From positions 1-52,217 of IMG/VR virus record IMGVR_UViG_3300023179_000149: a stretch of DNA of 52,217 nucleotides. The stretch is one strand, 5' to 3'. The notes beneath the pieces are model-generated. The model had not been told where the DNA came from. It did no database searches and saw only the letters and a program-made list of their open reading frames with translations. The translations under genes were made by a program, and so were the position numbers. Positions 29,240-37,908 of this stretch are shown here, piece after piece. The stretch's first letter is position 1; each line of letters opens with the position of its first letter. Source of the stretch: a virus.

Positions 29240-29547
29240 TGATCCAAGAACCAGAACAAAACAAAAACAACTCAGCGGCAGACATAGCTTATCTTCTGGC
29301 TTCGTTTACGGATAACGGTAGGTCGCTGCGTTCATTTATAAATCATCCCCAGGAACTTGCAATCTGTGTTTTGACTGCTGGATTGCTTGCTAACTCAAAG
29401 CTAATGATTAGCCCAGAGGATGCAGTAAAAAGTAGTTTTAATATTTATAGTAAAATTCAAAGTCACGTTGCAAAATATCAAAACATGCAGTTTGCTAATA
29501 ACATTGAAAATTGTTTTGATCGTGCTCCTGAAATTGATGGGGATTAA
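29239..29547 (+). CDS. Hypothetical helical protein, 102 aa
   Basis: 102 residues, helical and soluble (ADIAYLLASFTDNGRS, QELAICVLTAGLLANS). No family recognised. Convergent with speD, separated by no spacer (29547/29548), and coupled to the winged-helix gene upstream. Confidence 0.55.
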   Translation: MIQEPEQNKNNSAADIAYLLASFTDNGRSLRSFINHPQELAICVLTAGLLANSKLMISPEDAVKSSFNIYSKIQSHVAKYQNMQFANNIENCFDRAPEIDGD

Positions 29548-29928
29548 TTAAACATTTATTTGTTTTGTAGCGCGATTAAAAACTTTAATTACGCTCGATT
29601 CTGCTTCAAATTCTTCTTTTAATAAAGTACATGCAGCATCTGGGTCCGTATGTTTGCCGCAAGTAAATACATCAACCGCTACATAACTCAATTCAGGCCA
29701 CGTGTGAAGTGCTATGTGTGACTCAGATAAAAGTGCTAATGCTGTAACACCTTGTGGTTGAAATTTATGCGCAATCAACTGAAGCAAAGTTGCTCCCGAA
29801 CGAATAACAGCTTTTTCAATAGCATTTTTTACAAAAATTTCATCATCTAGATGTATTGGATTGCACCTATATGCATCAAGTATGCAGTGTCGTCCTAAGG
29901 TTTCCAGCTCATACACTTTTTTGCACAC
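29548..29928 (-). CDS. speD: S-adenosylmethionine decarboxylase (SpeD)
   Basis: 126 residues, GTG start at 29928. The motif LSESHIALHTWPELSYVAVD holds the self-cleavage site Glu69-Ser70, where Ser70 becomes the pyruvoyl group, plus H75 and the downstream C of FTCGKH that serve as catalytic residues in the bacterial small-form enzyme. Decarboxylated SAM is the aminopropyl donor for spermidine. speD is a known cyanophage auxiliary gene; polyamines may aid DNA packing or photosystem II. It is leftward amid rightward genes. Confidence 0.9.
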   Translation of the reverse strand: MCKKVYELETLGRHCILDAYRCNPIHLDDEIFVKNAIEKAVIRSGATLLQLIAHKFQPQGVTALALLSESHIALHTWPELSYVAVDVFTCGKHTDPDAACTLLKEEFEAESSVIKVFNRATKQINV

Positions 29929-30007
29929 ACATTTTTAGTTATTCTAAGGTCCGAAATCCTTGTAAAAACAGAAAAATCTGTTACCTTTTGAAGAGGTGGG
30001 AGATTTT

Positions 30008-30931
30008 ATGTATGCAGTTTGTACTGATATTGATGTCCAGGTACTGGAAAGCTTTTGTTTAGAGCGCAAAATTCACCCCGTGTACTCTCGAACTGCGCCA
30101 CATGTGCAGTTCTTGCAGTACCAAAGCGACGGAGACACAAGGTTAACCATTAACGGGAGTCGTCATTACAAGACTCCTTACGGTACTTTACCGTCTGTAA
30201 CTACAATCTTGTCTGCAACAGGGGGTAATAAAGTAGCACTTGAACGGTGGGCGAAAAATAATCCAGGTGGTCGAGAAGCTGCTGCAGCAAGGGGTACAAA
30301 AGTCCATGGACTCATGGAAAATTATTTATTAGGCATTGATAAAAATCCCGTCATTGAAGATGAGGAAATTCAAGCCTTCTGGAACGGCCTTCCCCAAAAA
30401 CTAGACAAGCTTGGTCGAATATTATGGGCAGAAAATCCTGTCGGTGACAACTTTTCTTGGACAATAGGAGGTGACGGTGTTAGCAGAGTCTGGCACCCAG
30501 GAGTACATGAGACAGAAAACTGGGGATGGGCTGGTGCTCCTGATATTGTGGCTGAATACAAAGGAAAAATTGTTTTAGGCGACCTAAAAACATCAAACGG
30601 GCCTTATTACAGTAGGTGGCCGGGGGCGGAAACATTGAAAAGTGAGTATGCCATGCGGCGTTCTGGGTTCATGAAGTACCAAAAATGCATGTTGCAAATG
30701 GGTGCCTATGCAATGGGCCTAGAACACACTATAGGAGTAGTACCTGAGATACTAATGATATTTGTTGCGACCAGAGATCGTACACAGGTTTTTGCCGTGC
30801 AAAGCGGGACAATTGAGAAATATAAATCCAAGTGGCTGGAAACTGTTGCTAAATATTATTCTGAGATTTTGCCGTCTCAAAATGAAATTGATATGGAGGT
30901 CATAGACGGGGACAAGTTGGAAACAAATTAA
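30008..30931 (+). CDS. PD-(D/E)XK exonuclease, Cas4/RecB-like
   Basis: 307 residues from ATG 30008, with AGGTGG 8 bases before (the GTG at 29996 is less likely). LPSVTTILSATGGNK and RGTKVHGLMENYL are the early helices, GWAGAPDIVAEYKGKIVLGDLKTSN carries D and D-x-K, and QMGAYAMGLE supplies the Q-x-x-x-Y helix. Such phage exonucleases act in recombination or replication-coupled DNA processing. Here it directly precedes the primase-helicase. No Fe-S cysteine cluster is evident. Confidence 0.8.
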   Translation: MYAVCTDIDVQVLESFCLERKIHPVYSRTAPHVQFLQYQSDGDTRLTINGSRHYKTPYGTLPSVTTILSATGGNKVALERWAKNNPGGREAAAARGTKVHGLMENYLLGIDKNPVIEDEEIQAFWNGLPQKLDKLGRILWAENPVGDNFSWTIGGDGVSRVWHPGVHETENWGWAGAPDIVAEYKGKIVLGDLKTSNGPYYSRWPGAETLKSEYAMRRSGFMKYQKCMLQMGAYAMGLEHTIGVVPEILMIFVATRDRTQVFAVQSGTIEKYKSKWLETVAKYYSEILPSQNEIDMEVIDGDKLETN

Positions 30932-30990
30932 TGATAGGTTTATGCGCTGTAACTTGAAATTTGTAAGAACTGCACGTAGACTGGGTTGAT

Positions 30991-33582
30991 ATGTCCCTCC
31001 CCTCTATGGATCCCAGGCCACCTAAAAGGGACTTGAATCCTGGAGAAATAAATTTAGAGCTAATTCCTAAGGATTGGGCGCTAACCCCTCTTAACGGTAA
31101 AAGAGCTTACGTAGGTGGATGGACAACCAATCCATACACCCTTAATCAAATCAAAGAAGAATTAGATGCGGGGCGTGCAACAGGGGTAGGTCTGTTAAGC
31201 GGTCAGCACTGTAACGAATACGGTTTGATTTGGGTTGATATTGATGGTGAGGAGGCTATACCAGTTATTGAAGCTTTAGGTGGAGGTCCAATTGACGCTA
31301 TTTTCCCTCCTACTTTAACTATAACCAGTGGGAAGCCTGGTAAGTCCAGAATGTTATTCCGTGTTCCAAGCGGAAAAATAGATCTGCTGCCAGACAAAGC
31401 AACTTTAAAATTAGATAAAGCCCCATGGGAAATCCTCTGGCGCAGCAGGCAAGGTGCATTAATGGGTGCACACCCTGATACAAACGGTTACTGCACAGGT
31501 AAACACGGCGGCTTTGAACACGTCAAAAACCTACCGGAAATGCCAGACTGGTTATATAAAGAAATTAGTAATGCATATCCATCAAGTAAATATAGAAGAA
31601 AAACAGCAGGTCCTGGTTCATTATTGACACAAAATATTACTTTAAGTTATGAAGAAGATAGTCAATATCATTTAGAATCTATTCTTGAAGATGTAATTGA
31701 ATACCTTCAAGCTTTATCTCCAGAAAGAGCAGATTCTTATGAAGAATGGATAGCAGTTGGTATGGCTTTACATCAAATTGATGATACTCTTCTTGATGAC
31801 TGGATTGAATGGTCTAAGCAATCTGAATCTTTTCAAGAAGGTTGTTGTGAAGAAAAATGGGCGTCATTCGAAAGGCTTCCAGGAGGACCAAACCCTGAAG
31901 GCGCCAGGGGTTTAAAAACATTACGAGCAAAAGCAAAAGAAGACGGGTTCATTGATATGCACGGATTTACTGTTCCAAATATTGAGGAAGTTGCTAAAAA
32001 AATTGCCGCAGAACATAATGAAGCATTTGCTGATTACTTAAAAACTAATTGTGATTCAGAATATTTTGAAGATATAGATGAAAATTATATATCTGAAGTA
32101 AATAATTTTTTAAATGCAGCTGGTTCCAAAAATAAAGATAGTAAAAAATCTGCTCGTAACCCGCCTCCATCTGAAATTGCGGATTTTGTTATGCCGCTTT
32201 GCAGGAAGAACGGTTGGCTGTATGATCCAAGGTTCGACGTATTCATGCGCTATGACGAAAAACGTGGGATCTGGTCTCGGCAAGAGTACAGTAAAGACTT
32301 TAAGCACGAAATTCAATTTACACTTTGTAATTTATCGCTCCCTGGTGGTTATAGTAATAACCTTATTAATGATGTTTGCGGACTCCTCGAGGGTCACCTT
32401 GCGCATTCAGACTGGAATGATGATGCGTCTTTACTTGCCTTCCGTAACGGTGTTCTTGAACTCGATTCGGGTAACTTCCTAGAACATAACCGCAGCAACT
32501 ACATTACCTGGGGACTTGATTTTGATTACAACCCCCAAGCCCTACCAGGTCCTATTGTTGATTGGTTATCGCGGACCCAGTATGGCGATAATGACCGCGT
32601 ACAAGTACTTAGAGCCTGGTTAAGAGCGTGTTTAGTTGGGCGCGGTAATGAATTACAACGTTTTCTTGAGGTTATTGGGCCTGGTGGTCGCGGTAAATCT
32701 ACTTACGCCAACTTATGTTGCGCCATGGTTGGTGCTGGTAACTATGCCAGTACGTCATTAAATCAATTAGAGCAAAGTAGATTTGAATTATCTTCTATTA
32801 AAGATAAGCGGTTGACATTAATAAATGACTCGGAACGTTATGGCGGTTCAGCCCAAACATTTAAAGCGTTAACTGGTGGAGATTCTTTACGTTATGAAGA
32901 GAAATTGAAGGCAATTGGCGAACCATTTGTGTACACAGGAATGGTCATGGTTGCAGCTAATGAACCTATTCAAACTACGGATAATACCAGTGGATTGGCA
33001 CGTAGAAGGCTGACAATTGAATTCAACCGTAAACTTTATGATAAAAGTAGTGAAGCTAAAGATATGATTAAGATTAATAAGGGGCGAATTAGCGGTAACT
33101 GGAAAGATTACTTACCAGGGCTTGTTAATTGGGTGCTTGAAATGGATGAAAAATCAATGCGCCGTTACCTTCTTGATACCACCGAAATGGTTCCTGCACT
33201 ACGGCGTGTGCGAAATAACATCCTTCTCAGTAGTAATAATTTAATAGAATGGTTACAATCAGAAGTTGTACTTTCTGCCAATAGTGTTTCTGCTGTAGGT
33301 AAAAAAGTACCAGCAGCTAAAGATAGTAATACCCGTTATTACAATACACATACTCAGCTATATCCTAGTTACTGTGAACACTGTGATTCAACAGGATCTA
33401 AACCTGTAGGTCAAAAAAGATTTGTTAATCTATTGCAGGATTGTTGTAAGAATCAGCTTGGATTAGAAGGTGTGAATGTGTTTAATAAAGCAGGTCGTAC
33501 TTTCTTTAAAGGTATTGCAATTCGTGCTTCTGATCAGGCTTATATAGATCTACCTACTATTCTTCCTGAGGGCAAGGATTAG
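30991..33582 (+). CDS. Primase-polymerase with SF3 (D5-type) helicase
   Basis: 863 residues. N-terminal prim-pol domain: VDIDGEE (D83, D85), then SGKPGKSRMLFRV and WEILWRSRQGALMGAHPDTNG with the conserved His. A PriCT-like helical region lies at about 225-300. D5-N and SF3 helicase follow: Walker A GPGGRGKST (K569), Walker B TLINDSERYGG, and sensor VMVAANEP plus arginine-finger region LARRRLTIEF. It primes and unwinds DNA for the family A polymerase. The last 26 bases are antisense to a small leftward gene. Confidence 0.92.
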   Translation: MSLPSMDPRPPKRDLNPGEINLELIPKDWALTPLNGKRAYVGGWTTNPYTLNQIKEELDAGRATGVGLLSGQHCNEYGLIWVDIDGEEAIPVIEALGGGPIDAIFPPTLTITSGKPGKSRMLFRVPSGKIDLLPDKATLKLDKAPWEILWRSRQGALMGAHPDTNGYCTGKHGGFEHVKNLPEMPDWLYKEISNAYPSSKYRRKTAGPGSLLTQNITLSYEEDSQYHLESILEDVIEYLQALSPERADSYEEWIAVGMALHQIDDTLLDDWIEWSKQSESFQEGCCEEKWASFERLPGGPNPEGARGLKTLRAKAKEDGFIDMHGFTVPNIEEVAKKIAAEHNEAFADYLKTNCDSEYFEDIDENYISEVNNFLNAAGSKNKDSKKSARNPPPSEIADFVMPLCRKNGWLYDPRFDVFMRYDEKRGIWSRQEYSKDFKHEIQFTLCNLSLPGGYSNNLINDVCGLLEGHLAHSDWNDDASLLAFRNGVLELDSGNFLEHNRSNYITWGLDFDYNPQALPGPIVDWLSRTQYGDNDRVQVLRAWLRACLVGRGNELQRFLEVIGPGGRGKSTYANLCCAMVGAGNYASTSLNQLEQSRFELSSIKDKRLTLINDSERYGGSAQTFKALTGGDSLRYEEKLKAIGEPFVYTGMVMVAANEPIQTTDNTSGLARRRLTIEFNRKLYDKSSEAKDMIKINKGRISGNWKDYLPGLVNWVLEMDEKSMRRYLLDTTEMVPALRRVRNNILLSSNNLIEWLQSEVVLSANSVSAVGKKVPAAKDSNTRYYNTHTQLYPSYCEHCDSTGSKPVGQKRFVNLLQDCCKNQLGLEGVNVFNKAGRTFFKGIAIRASDQAYIDLPTILPEGKD

Positions 33583-33727
33583 TAGGTATTTTGTTTTTAG
33601 GCTGAGCCCAGGTTGTGTCGTTCGGTATTACTTCTGTTCCGTATTCCCAATCATCGTAACTGTCTAAATTCCTTAGTATTTTAGCAAGACTTTCAATAAG
33701 TTTGTGCTCATCGGGTGTTAAGTTCAT
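33557..33727 (-). CDS. Small acidic protein, 56 aa, overlapping primase end
   Basis: A 56-codon minus-strand frame with ATG at 33727 overlapping the stop of the upstream gene by 4 bases (ATGA) and TAG at 33557-33559 inside the convergent primase gene. Acidic, with a WEYGTEVIPNDTTWAQP segment. The coupled start is good evidence for translation. No family recognised. Confidence 0.5.
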   Translation of the reverse strand: MNLTPDEHKLIESLAKILRNLDSYDDWEYGTEVIPNDTTWAQPKNKIPTNPCPQEE

Positions 33728-34230
33728 ACTCCCCTCATGTATTGTTTGACAGTTATTGGTCCCAGCCCAAAAGACCTTCGTAGTTCATTTACACGGTTGA
33801 CTTGCGTTTCCACAGGGGCTATAGGGTAATTACCCTTAACTGGTACATCATCAATCGGTATAGGTTTTGGTCCAATTTCAAATGAGTTGGCAATAGGTCC
33901 GCCCTGTTCTTGAGCATACTTATGTTTGAAACTAAATGAAGGAATGTCTGTACCCTCCTGACTGTAATCTTGAACGCCACGGGCATATTGTTGAAGAAAG
34001 CCAAAAGCCTCATTCCCCTCAGTGTTTCCTTCTGCTAAAGGAACATAGGCGCCTTTAGGAAGCATTGGATTTGCTCCTGGTTTCTTATCTGGATTATTAC
34101 GATACCACTCGGCAGGTTTTATGCCATATGTTTTATGCATCCAGTTATATAAATCTTCATTAACCTGTGATTTTTCCTGAGCTAAGTCACCAAAATTAGC
34201 ATACGAAGTAGGGAAATCGTTATCAATCAT
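33724..34230 (-). CDS. Virion-like protein, 168 aa
   Basis: 168 residues rich in Gly, Pro, Asn, Gln and Tyr (NPDKKPGANPMLPKGAYVPLAEGN), low hydrophobicity. Similar in look to the leftward protein at 15122-15745. One-base overlap with the upstream stop and a four-base overlap downstream. Structural role inferred; no family recognised. Confidence 0.6.
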   Translation of the reverse strand: MIDNDFPTSYANFGDLAQEKSQVNEDLYNWMHKTYGIKPAEWYRNNPDKKPGANPMLPKGAYVPLAEGNTEGNEAFGFLQQYARGVQDYSQEGTDIPSFSFKHKYAQEQGGPIANSFEIGPKPIPIDDVPVKGNYPIAPVETQVNRVNELRRSFGLGPITVKQYMRGV

Positions 34231-34466
34231 TATTGCCCCAGGGTATGTAAGAACTGAGTTACGCGGTCCCCTATTGGCATTTGAGAAGAAGCATTCTGGG
34301 GATTAATTTTTTTAGCTGCCTCACGGTTAGCCTCTTGATATTGGTTGCTAACCATCCGACCTTGATTGGACCAGCCACCAGGTAGCATTCCCTGTCGTTG
34401 CACCCCGTCAACAACCCCCATCTGACTATAGTCAAATCCAGATGGGGCGCACTGCTGGTTCATCAT
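34230..34466 (-). CDS. Small Gly/Gln-rich protein, 78 aa
   Basis: 78 residues, Gln/Asn/Gly/Met-rich (SQMGVVDGVQRQGMLPGGW), with a short C-terminal helix (IGDRVTQFLHTLGQ) that resembles the C-terminus of the next upstream protein (NEKVQNFLRMLTEVGQ). The similarity suggests a shared short binding motif. Structural neighbour by context. Confidence 0.55.
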   Translation of the reverse strand: MMNQQCAPSGFDYSQMGVVDGVQRQGMLPGGWSNQGRMVSNQYQEANREAAKKINPQNASSQMPIGDRVTQFLHTLGQ

Positions 34467-35221
34467 TTACCTTGTCCAACCTCTGTCAACATTCTAAGGA
34501 AATTTTGAACTTTTTCATTAGTGCTCTCAGGAGCAATGCCTTCCATTTCTGGTTGCTCTATCTGAACCGGTTGCTGCCCTTCTAGAGGTAAAGTTCCAAT
34601 TACCCCTGTAGATGGCATATCTCCATAATCACGATACCTATTGCTGAAGTAATCTGCTGACTGATCATAACCAGGCTGACCTGATTTTAGCTTGGCTGCA
34701 AGACCTGGATTTGATTGTGCCCATATCTGTAATCCTAATTGTTCCTTAGATGGCCCAGCAACCGTGTTCATGTAACGTGAAAGCTCAGCCCTGTATTGAT
34801 CGCTTTGTGTTGGGTCTGCGGTAACGCCGTCCCGTGTCCCTAGAACAATAGGAACAACGCCTGGCCCTAATCCAGTTCCACCGCCCGTATTGAGGTTTTG
34901 TACTGGCGGTTTAAAGTTACCTTTAAACGCATCAGTAACCATTCTATTAGCAGCTTCGATAGCAGCAATCCTCTTAGCGCCTTCCAGAAGGCTTAGGTTT
35001 GGCTGTTCTTTAACTGATCTAAGTTTGTTAGAAGCATAGTTATACGCTCCAGGTGACATTAAATTTTGACCAGCGTTGATTCCAGTGGTTATGCCAGACG
35101 CCCACGTAGGTAAATTTAACCCTTGCTTTATATCCGGAAATCTACTTGAAAGTGCTGATTTTACAGCCTCCTTTGCTGCATATTTTTGAACGTCTTGTAG
35201 AAACTGACTATTAACCGGCAT
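34463..35221 (-). CDS. Virion-like protein, 252 aa
   Basis: 252 residues from ATG 35221; the frame continues to 35479 but the upstream part overlaps a rightward gene and lacks a good start. Helical N-terminus (FLQDVQKYAAKEAVKSALSS), Gly-rich middle (TGGGTGLGPGVVPIVLGT) and a C-terminal NEKVQNFLRML motif. Leads a leftward group of four coupled genes; probably virion or ejection related; no family recognised. Confidence 0.6.
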   Translation of the reverse strand: MPVNSQFLQDVQKYAAKEAVKSALSSRFPDIKQGLNLPTWASGITTGINAGQNLMSPGAYNYASNKLRSVKEQPNLSLLEGAKRIAAIEAANRMVTDAFKGNFKPPVQNLNTGGGTGLGPGVVPIVLGTRDGVTADPTQSDQYRAELSRYMNTVAGPSKEQLGLQIWAQSNPGLAAKLKSGQPGYDQSADYFSNRYRDYGDMPSTGVIGTLPLEGQQPVQIEQPEMEGIAPESTNEKVQNFLRMLTEVGQGK

Positions 35222-35267
35222 GACTACACTTAGCTTTCTTACAATAATACTATCCAAAAACTTTTGT

Positions 35268-35465
35268 ATGTCAGAAATTCTTGTGAAAAAATACGATACT
35301 GGTGTAAAAATATTTAAAACCAAGGACACAAAAGGTTTTGACATGTACTTAACTTGTAAGCCTAGTGGTGATATTTGCCGTTGTTCCAGTTCTTTGTATA
35401 TTGCAACTACATATGCGGAAAACTTCAACATTATTGAAAGAAAAGAACCATGGCCGGACGCTTGA
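35268..35465 (+). CDS. Small protein with Cys pair, 65 aa
   Basis: 65 residues from ATG 35268. Pattern SEILVKKYDTGVKIFKTKDTKGFDMYLTCKPSGDICRCSSSLYIATTY looks like a compact beta-rich domain with three cysteines. An in-frame ATG at 35220 would overlap the divergent start at 35221. AT-rich DNA between the two divergent starts (about 35222-35260) holds possible -10 boxes. Rather uncertain as a gene. Confidence 0.45.
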   Translation: MSEILVKKYDTGVKIFKTKDTKGFDMYLTCKPSGDICRCSSSLYIATTYAENFNIIERKEPWPDA

Positions 35466-35593
35466 AGTTGGTAGTACAAATGTTCTTAAAATGAGTTGAT
35501 AGGGTTCTAACATTGGGTGACAATCGGCTGCAGTGCAATAGGTTTGGCTGACGAGTTAAGCAATTTGTAATAAAGTGTCGCCGCCCATAACTC

Positions 35594-35681
35594 CTATAGA
35601 GAAAAAAAGAGGTCTTGCCTTGCACACAGCGATAGGGTTGTTATGGTGTCTGTTAGGCAGTAACCCTTTTTTTCTCTATAG
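35594..35681. repeat. Perfect 16-bp inverted repeat, spacer 56 bp
   Basis: CTATAGAGAAAAAAAG (35594-35609) recurs as its exact reverse complement at 35666-35681. Within the spacer AGGGTT (35633-35638) and AACCCT (35662-35667) are complementary, so a long single-stranded DNA or RNA hairpin is possible. Candidate roles: replication origin, packaging or recombination site, bidirectional terminator, or two convergent copies of a promoter-like word. Confidence 0.8.
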
Positions 35682-35726
35682 TAATTAAGAGCGGCATCAG
35701 ATTTTTCGGTTTACATGGGGGCAACC

Positions 35727-35755
35727 TTGACATCCATTGCAGCGCAGGCTATTGT
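35727..35755 (+). promoter_or_regulatory. Sigma70-type promoter
   Basis: TTGACA (35727-35732), 17-base spacer, TATTGT (35750-35755): the best -35/-10 pair in the window. It should direct transcription of the HNH-like gene at 35780, placing the start of RNA only about 18 bases before its TTG codon. Confidence 0.7.
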
Positions 35756-35779
35756 CAAGCAGCGCAAAACCCTATCAAC

Positions 35780-36916
35780 TTGCTTAACGCTAAAAAAACA
35801 GGAAAATTTTTTGCTGAACGGGGTCTGGGAACCGAGGATTTGATTTGGATCCTTAAGTGTTTGAAGTTGTTAGGGGAGAGACTCCCAGACGACTGCTGCT
35901 GGCCCTTGGACAAGATCAACCACGTTTTCTTCCATGGGTTCACGCTTCAGCGAAAGAATCCCTTTGAGGACCGCTCAGCGTTGACTGGGGCCTCTACTGG
36001 TAGGCCGCAATATAGAGGTAGAGATGCACGAGCTTTAATTCTTGCTATTACTGGTAGGTACGGGGAGTCAGGGCAAGTTGTAGTAAGAACTGCCTCCTGT
36101 TCTTCCCCTTACTGTGTTAACCCCAACCATTACTACTGGGGAAGTAAAAGCGATGTTCAATTGGAGCGGCTAAGACGCAACGGAATTTCTTTATCGTGGG
36201 AAACGATTAAAAAGATCAAGACTTTAAGGAATACTGATCCACAGCGGTACACCTATCAAAAACTTTCCGAGGAATTTCATTTGTCTTATAGTGTTATACG
36301 TGGAATTTGTAATAAAAGTATTTACTTTCCGTCTAATCCAGGGGGGCAGAAGCTTGTTATAGTTCCAGAGAAGCTAGGCGTCAGCCCTGAATCTCTTGTA
36401 ATTACAAAAGAGGATGTAATGGACTACTCAAACACTAAATGCATATGGGGACATAAGGGGAAGTTCGGATTAATGGGAGAGTGTTTGACCTGTATGGAAG
36501 AAATAAAAAAGGGGAAATGTGAAATAAATCTTAAATCTTTTGCTTTTGATAAATACTGGACCGTACGTAGTTTTTGGGACAAAGTAGAAATACCAGAGGA
36601 TTTAGACATCAAAAAATGCTGGATTTGGAAGGGCGGTAGGAAACCTAATAATGAAACCGTTGCGTATATGCCTAGCCCTTTTCATTCTGCTAAAGCACAG
36701 ACAGCGCCACGAGTTGCATTCTGGGTCTCAAGAGGTTATACAGGGAAGTATAGAATTATGCATACACAAGATTGTGAATCCGGTTGTTGCAACCCAACCC
36801 ATCTAACAATAAAGGGATTCAAGTTGGGGGACCAACCAGAACAGCTTACTAACTACGACCTTACCTATGGAAACATTTTTGAACAAGTTAGAAAAAGTAA
36901 CGCAGAAGCGCAGTGA
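35780..36916 (+). CDS. HNH-like (His-Me finger) zinc-binding protein, 378 aa
   Basis: 378 residues, TTG start (no ATG/GTG available after the predicted transcription start). Two copies of a zinc-loop motif C-x(2-3)-C-x-N-P-x-H: SSPYCVNPNHYYWGS near 108-122 and ESGCCNPTHLTIKG near 340-355, typical of HNH/His-Me finger nucleases. Between them is an HTH (SWETIKKIKTL...KLSEEFHLSYSVIRGI). A CIWGHKG...CLTC zinc ribbon lies near 223-242. Possibly a homing or regulatory nuclease. Confidence 0.65.
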   Translation: MLNAKKTGKFFAERGLGTEDLIWILKCLKLLGERLPDDCCWPLDKINHVFFHGFTLQRKNPFEDRSALTGASTGRPQYRGRDARALILAITGRYGESGQVVVRTASCSSPYCVNPNHYYWGSKSDVQLERLRRNGISLSWETIKKIKTLRNTDPQRYTYQKLSEEFHLSYSVIRGICNKSIYFPSNPGGQKLVIVPEKLGVSPESLVITKEDVMDYSNTKCIWGHKGKFGLMGECLTCMEEIKKGKCEINLKSFAFDKYWTVRSFWDKVEIPEDLDIKKCWIWKGGRKPNNETVAYMPSPFHSAKAQTAPRVAFWVSRGYTGKYRIMHTQDCESGCCNPTHLTIKGFKLGDQPEQLTNYDLTYGNIFEQVRKSNAEAQ

Positions 36917-37211
36917 AATTTTACTTACCTGCTACCACGAACTAAATCCTACATGGATTGGATTAATAGTTATAGGACCCGATAATTACTGGACAGAACC
37001 CAACGCTAATAAAGATGAGGTAGTGTCTGATTTACGCATATTGGAAAAAAGATTAACTTATGAACTAATAGAAACAAAGGAGATGGAAGGAGTTTACCCT
37101 GAACGCGCTACAATAATAGAAGAAAAATATCAAGCAAGTGGTAGGAACAATAGCCTATACACCGGCTTAAATTTAATCAATGGCACTATACCTGACAGCA
37201 CTTCCGACTAA
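36867..37211 (+). CDS. Hypothetical protein, 114 aa
   Basis: 114 residues, mixed alpha/beta (WIGLIVIGPDNYWTEPN, then helices). It overlaps the previous gene by 50 bases and the next by 32 bases in other frames, so its borders are uncertain. No family recognised. Confidence 0.45.
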   Translation: METFLNKLEKVTQKRSEILLTCYHELNPTWIGLIVIGPDNYWTEPNANKDEVVSDLRILEKRLTYELIETKEMEGVYPERATIIEEKYQASGRNNSLYTGLNLINGTIPDSTSD

Positions 37212-37872
37212 CCTAGGATTTACAAACCTTGGTACAGTTCAGGCTTACCCAACTGGTGGTACGGGGCCAACTGCTTATGGTCCGACAAGTTATTTTGGCA
37301 GTGATCCACTACCACCAAGACCCGGCGATAGTATTAATAACCCAATTAATCTAGGTGATTTAAGTTCATTTAGTTCTATTTCCAAGTCAATAACAATATC
37401 AAATTCTCACGGTGGTTTAACAAGAATTCAAACAACGTTTTATAAAATGCGTTTACTTCAAGCGCGTGCAATACAGTTTTCACAAAACTTCAGTCAAACT
37501 TCTTATGATTCCAAAACAAATAGAAATACAATACTTTCATTTTATGTAATTGAAGACGGCACGCACAGAAGAGAACTACCAATAAACTCTAATGGTTACG
37601 TGTATGATGCGTCCGGCATTCCATACTCTGATTCAGATACCGACATAGTTGAAAACCGGTCGAAAGATTATCCGAACATCATGCTTGCGCCTAGAGATTA
37701 TTTATTTTTAATAACAAACGATATCCGTTACATTGAAACACTTTATTCAATTGAATTAACAACATCTATTAATGATTGGAGGTATTCCAGTGAAACGTCT
37801 GAAAAAGATATTAACTTTGATTTAATAACAGCAGAAGTAGATCTGGAGTTTGACTTTGGAGACGTAACCTAG
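37180..37872 (+). CDS. Beta-rich protein, virion-like, 230 aa
   Basis: 230 residues. Pro/Gly-rich N-terminus (PTGGTGPTAYGPTSYFGSDP), then a beta-strand pattern (SISKSITISNSHGG, LSFYVIEDGTHRRELP, DYLFLITNDIRYIETLYSIEL) and an acidic end. Looks like a structural or host-interaction domain; no family recognised. Rightward, unlike most virion-like genes here. Confidence 0.55.
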   Translation: MALYLTALPTNLGFTNLGTVQAYPTGGTGPTAYGPTSYFGSDPLPPRPGDSINNPINLGDLSSFSSISKSITISNSHGGLTRIQTTFYKMRLLQARAIQFSQNFSQTSYDSKTNRNTILSFYVIEDGTHRRELPINSNGYVYDASGIPYSDSDTDIVENRSKDYPNIMLAPRDYLFLITNDIRYIETLYSIELTTSINDWRYSSETSEKDINFDLITAEVDLEFDFGDVT

Positions 37873-37876
37873 TTTA

Positions 37877-37885
37877 TGCTACAGT
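37877..37885 (+). promoter_or_regulatory. Extended -10 promoter (TGCTACAGT)
   Basis: TGCTACAGT, 24 bases before the ATG of the Phd-like gene at 37909; member of the TGCTANANT set. Confidence 0.4.
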
Positions 37886-37908
37886 ATTAACAACAAACTA
37901 CTTGTACT

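Larger units (their letters stand above)
35466..35779. other. Non-coding interval with long inverted repeat
   Basis: About 310 bases without a convincing gene. The middle is occupied by the 16-bp inverted repeat at 35594-35681 and the right end by a consensus-like promoter (35727-35755). The first 110 bases show nothing I can name. Confidence 0.6.

Noticed and set aside
34463-35479. Full-length 338-codon version of the leftward gene starting at 35479
   Set aside because: The extra segment overlaps the opposite-strand frame at 35268-35465 and the ATG at 35221 suits the operon.
35715-35810. Programmed -1 frameshift at an A7 run joining an ATG 35715 frame to the HNH-like gene
   Set aside because: ATG 35715 lies upstream of a strong promoter (35727-35755), so it would not be on the transcript; TTG 35780 is simpler.
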